From contig NC_044563.1 in the NCBI RefSeq assembly GCF_007565055.1, positions 98,355,489 to 98,419,488 on the forward strand: a stretch of DNA of 64,000 nucleotides. The letters are read 5' to 3'. Below, piece after piece: positions 61,301 through 64,000 of the stretch. A program made the position numbers and the translations under genes. Source of the DNA: Rhinopithecus roxellana. Lineage: Eukaryota > Chordata > Mammalia > Primates > Cercopithecidae. Under the pieces are notes generated by a model. That model made no database searches, was not told where the DNA came from, and saw only the letters and a list, made by a program, of their open reading frames with translations. Positions within the stretch are counted from its first letter, which is position 1, and each line of letters opens with the position of its first letter.

Positions 61301-63524
61301 TTTTCATCTGTGGATATTTCCTTTGTCACTGTAATGTTCATTGCGCTATGAAGTATCTCATTGCAGATTTCCAGAAAACTGTGCTAACAAACTGATCACT
61401 GAAGAGAAACGTGTAACTCTGTGAGTTGCATTCACACTTGGCAATGCAGTTTCTCAGAAAGCTTCTCTTTAGTTATTATGTGAGGATATTTCCTTTATCA
61501 CCATGGGCCCCAATAGGCTCCCAAATATCACTTTGCAGATTCCACGAAAAGAGTGTTAGCAAACTGCTTCTTGAGGCAGAGGTTGTAACTCTGTGAGATG
61601 AACTCACAGATCAGAAAGAAGTTTCTCAGAAAGCTTCTTTCACGTTTTGAACGGATGAAATTTCCTTTATCAGCGTAGGCCTCAATGTGATCCAAAGAAG
61701 CCCTTCTCAGATTCCTCAAAGACAGTGTTAATGGACTGCTCCACGAAACATAAGTGTAACTCTGTGAGATGAATTCACACATCACCAAGAAGTTTCTAAG
61801 AAAGCTTCTTTCTAGTTTTCATCTGTGGATATTTCCTTTGTCACTGTAATGTTCATTGCGCTATGAAGTATCTCATTGCAGATTTCCAGAAAACTGTGCT
61901 AACAAACTGATCACTGAAGAGAAACGTGTAACTCTGTGAGTTGCATTCACACTTGGCAATGCAGTTTCTCAGAAAGCTTCTCTTTAGTTATTATGTGAGG
62001 ATATTTCCTTTATCACCATGGGCCCCAATAGGCTCCCAAATATCACTTTGCAGATTCCACGAAAAGAGTGTTAGCAAACTGCTTCTTGAGGCAGAGGTTG
62101 TAACTCTGTGAGATGAACTCACAGATCAGAAAGAAGTTTCTCAGAAAGCTTCTTTCACGTTTTGAACGGATGAAATTTCCTTTATCAGCGTAGGCCTCAA
62201 TGTGATCCAAAGAAGCCCTTCTCAGATTCCTCAAAGACAGTGTTAATGGACTGCTCCACGAAACATAAGTGTAACTCTGTGAGATGAATTCACACATCAC
62301 CAAGAAGTTTCAAAGAAAGCTTCTTTCTAGTTTTCATCTGTGGATATTTCCTTTGTCACTGTAATGTTCATTGCGCTATGAAGTATCTCATTGCAGATTT
62401 CCAGAAAACTGTGCTAACAAACTGATCACTGAAGAGAAACGTGTCACTCTGTGAGTTGCATTCACACTTGGCAATGCAGTTTCTCAGAAAGCTTCTCTTT
62501 AGTTATTATGTGAGGATATTTCCTTTATCACCATGGGCCCCAATAGGCTCCCAAATATCACTTTGCAGATTCCACGAAAAGAGTGTTAGCAAACTGCTTC
62601 TTGAGGCAGAGGTTGTAACTCTGTGAGATGAACTCACAGATGAGAAAGAAGTTTCTCAGAAAGCTTCTTTCACGTTTTGAACGGATGAAATTTCCTTTAT
62701 CAGCGTAGGCCTCAATGTGATCCAAAGAAGCCCTTCTCAGATTCCTCAAAGACAGTGTTAATGGACTGCTCCACGAAACATAAGTGTAACTCTGTGAGAT
62801 GAATTCACACATCACCAAGAAGTTTCTAAGAAAGCTTCTTTCTAGTTTTCATCTGTGGATATTTCCTTTGTCACTGTAATGTTCATTGCGCTATGAAGTA
62901 TCTAATTGCAGATTTCCAGAAAACTGTGCTAACAAACTGATCACTGAAGAGAAACGTGTAACTCTGTGAGTTGCATTCATACTTGGCAATGCAGTTTCTC
63001 AGAAAGCTTCTCTTTAGTTATTATGTGAGGATATTTCCTTTATCACCATGGGCCCCAATAGGCTCCCAAATATCACTTTGCAGATTCCACGAAAAGAGTG
63101 TTAGCAAACTGCTTCTTGAGGCAGAGGTTGTAACTCTGTGAGATGAACTCACAGATCAGAAAGAAGTTTCTCAGAAAGCTTCTTTCACGTTTTGAACGGA
63201 TGAAATTTCCTTTATCAGCCTAGGCCTCAATGTGATCCAAAGAAGCCCTTCTCAGATTCCTCAAAGACAGTGTTAATGGACTGCTCCACGAAACATAAGT
63301 GTAACTCTGTGAGATGAATTCACACATCACCAAGAAGTTTCTAAGAAAGCTTCTTTCTAGTTTTCATCTGTGGATATTTCCTTTGTCACTGTAATGTTCA
63401 TTACGCTATGAAGTATCTAATTGCAGATTTCCAGAAAACTGTGCTAACAAACTGATCACTGAAGAGAAACGTGTAACTCTGTGAGTTGCATTCACACTTG
63501 GCAATGCAGTTTCTCAGAAAGCTT
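58375..63524 (-). repeat. Trimer run 18 (10 trimers)
   Basis: Exactly 10 x 515 bp, the longest run in clean sequence. Read on the - strand, the first trimer has GCGTAATG and CCTAGGCTG as expected after a tagged cassette. GCAATGAG occurs in six trimers (near 62,386; 61,871; 61,356; 60,841; 59,811; 58,781). The a3 allele with AAATTTGC-side change (TTTGCAAATTCC on +) occurs at 58,443 and 59,473 only, 1030 bp apart. Confidence 0.93.
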
Positions 63525-64000
63525 CTCTTTAGTTAGTATGTGAGGCTATTTCCTTTATCACCATGGGCCCTAATAGGCTCCCAAATATCACTTTGCAGAT
63601 TCCACGAAAAGAGTGTTAGCAAACTGCTTCTTGAGGCAGAGGTTGTAACTCTGTGAGATGAACTCACAGATCAGAACGAAGTTTCTCAGAAAGCTTCTTT
63701 CTCATTTTTATTGGAAGATGTTTCCATTGGCCCCATTGTTTTCAAAGGGATCGGGAATATCTGTTCTCAGATTCCACACAAATAGGCCTAGGCCACGGCC
63801 CCACGACATACAGCTGCAACTTAGTGAGTTGAATTCACACATCACAAAGCGGTTTCTCAGAAAGCTTCTTTCTTTAGTAAGACAGGGTTATTTGTGGTCT
63901 TGGAGCGCCACCGTGTGTCCTATTGCAGATTCTGCGAAAATTCTGCTAGCAAGTTTCTCAGTGGAAACAATGATGGACATCTGTGGGCTGAATTCACCCA
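63525..64000 (-). repeat. Cassette 18, type II, cut by window end
   Basis: Tagged a3' (63,525-63,696), a7 (63,697-63,867) and part of a6 (63,868-64,000). The one readable diagnostic site is type II. Confidence 0.92.

Larger units (their letters stand above)
49959..64000 (-). repeat. Alpha-satellite higher-order repeat array, - orientation
   Basis: Same monomer set as the left part but reverse-complemented throughout. Monomers now read AGAAAGCTT at their ends and GTAACTCTGTGAG in their cores. It holds 20 trimers in runs of 4, 5, 1 and 10 (window order) and five cassettes, two of them cut, by the gap and by the window end. It shares type I and type II cassettes and rare a3/a1 variants with the left half, so it belongs to the same array family. 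Orientation relative to the left half rests on a scaffold join across 100 N. Confidence 0.95.

Noticed and set aside
1..64000. CRISPR array or bacterial tandem repeat
   Set aside because: Repeat units are 170-172 bp with no unique spacers, and their sequence is recognisably primate alphoid.
1..64000. Embedded SINE, LINE, LTR element or other unique insertion
   Set aside because: Monomer-to-monomer spacing is accounted for throughout. No poly-A tract, target-site duplication or non-alphoid segment was found.

Overview
The whole window is alpha-satellite (alphoid) centromeric DNA from a simian primate. It contains no protein-coding gene, RNA gene or transposon that I can support. Every non-N base can be assigned to a ~171-172 bp alphoid monomer. 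Almost every monomer starts at a HindIII site (AAGCTT) followed by TCTGAGAAAC, has a CACAGAGTTAC-like core, and shows a GATAAAGGAAATATCC-like stretch near its end. The core reads GAGTTAC rather than the GAGTTGAAC usual in human and great-ape monomers. That points to a monkey (New World or Old World) more than a hominoid. I cannot name the species.

The array has two tiers. The basic unit is a 515-bp trimer of monomers a1 (172 bp), a2 (171 bp) and a3 (172 bp). At irregular intervals an 843-bp cassette of five monomers (a4 171, a5 170, a6 159, a7 171, a3' 172 bp) is inserted after an a3. A trimer plus a cassette forms a 1358-bp octamer. I count about 96 trimers and 18 cassettes (16 whole, 2 cut). 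Trimer runs between cassettes, left to right, are 6 (start cut), 5, 3, 8, 3, 3, 2, 6, 5, 6, 6, 13, 3 and 7 (end cut). Across the gap, in window order, they are 4, 5, 1 and 10.

Layout: 1 to about 39,190 is clean array in + orientation. From about 39,190 to 49,858 it is still + orientation, but dense with single-base indels, as in unpolished long-read sequence. 49,859-49,958 is exactly 100 N. From 49,959 to 64,000 the array is in the opposite (-) orientation, mildly noisy to about 55,850 and clean after that. Rare variants shared across the gap show that both halves come from the same array family, so the flip is either a real inversion inside the array or a mis-oriented contig.

The cassettes fall into two linked haplotypes (type I and type II) with two recombinants. 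Type II travels with a tagged a3', and from about 24.5 kb onward also with marked flanking trimers, giving a super-repeat of about 3.4-3.9 kb. No intact CENP-B box was seen. The three trimer monomers carry a pJ-alpha-like (A-type) motif instead. The most interesting biology is the a3/a3' pair, which looks like the switch point for gaining and losing the cassette.
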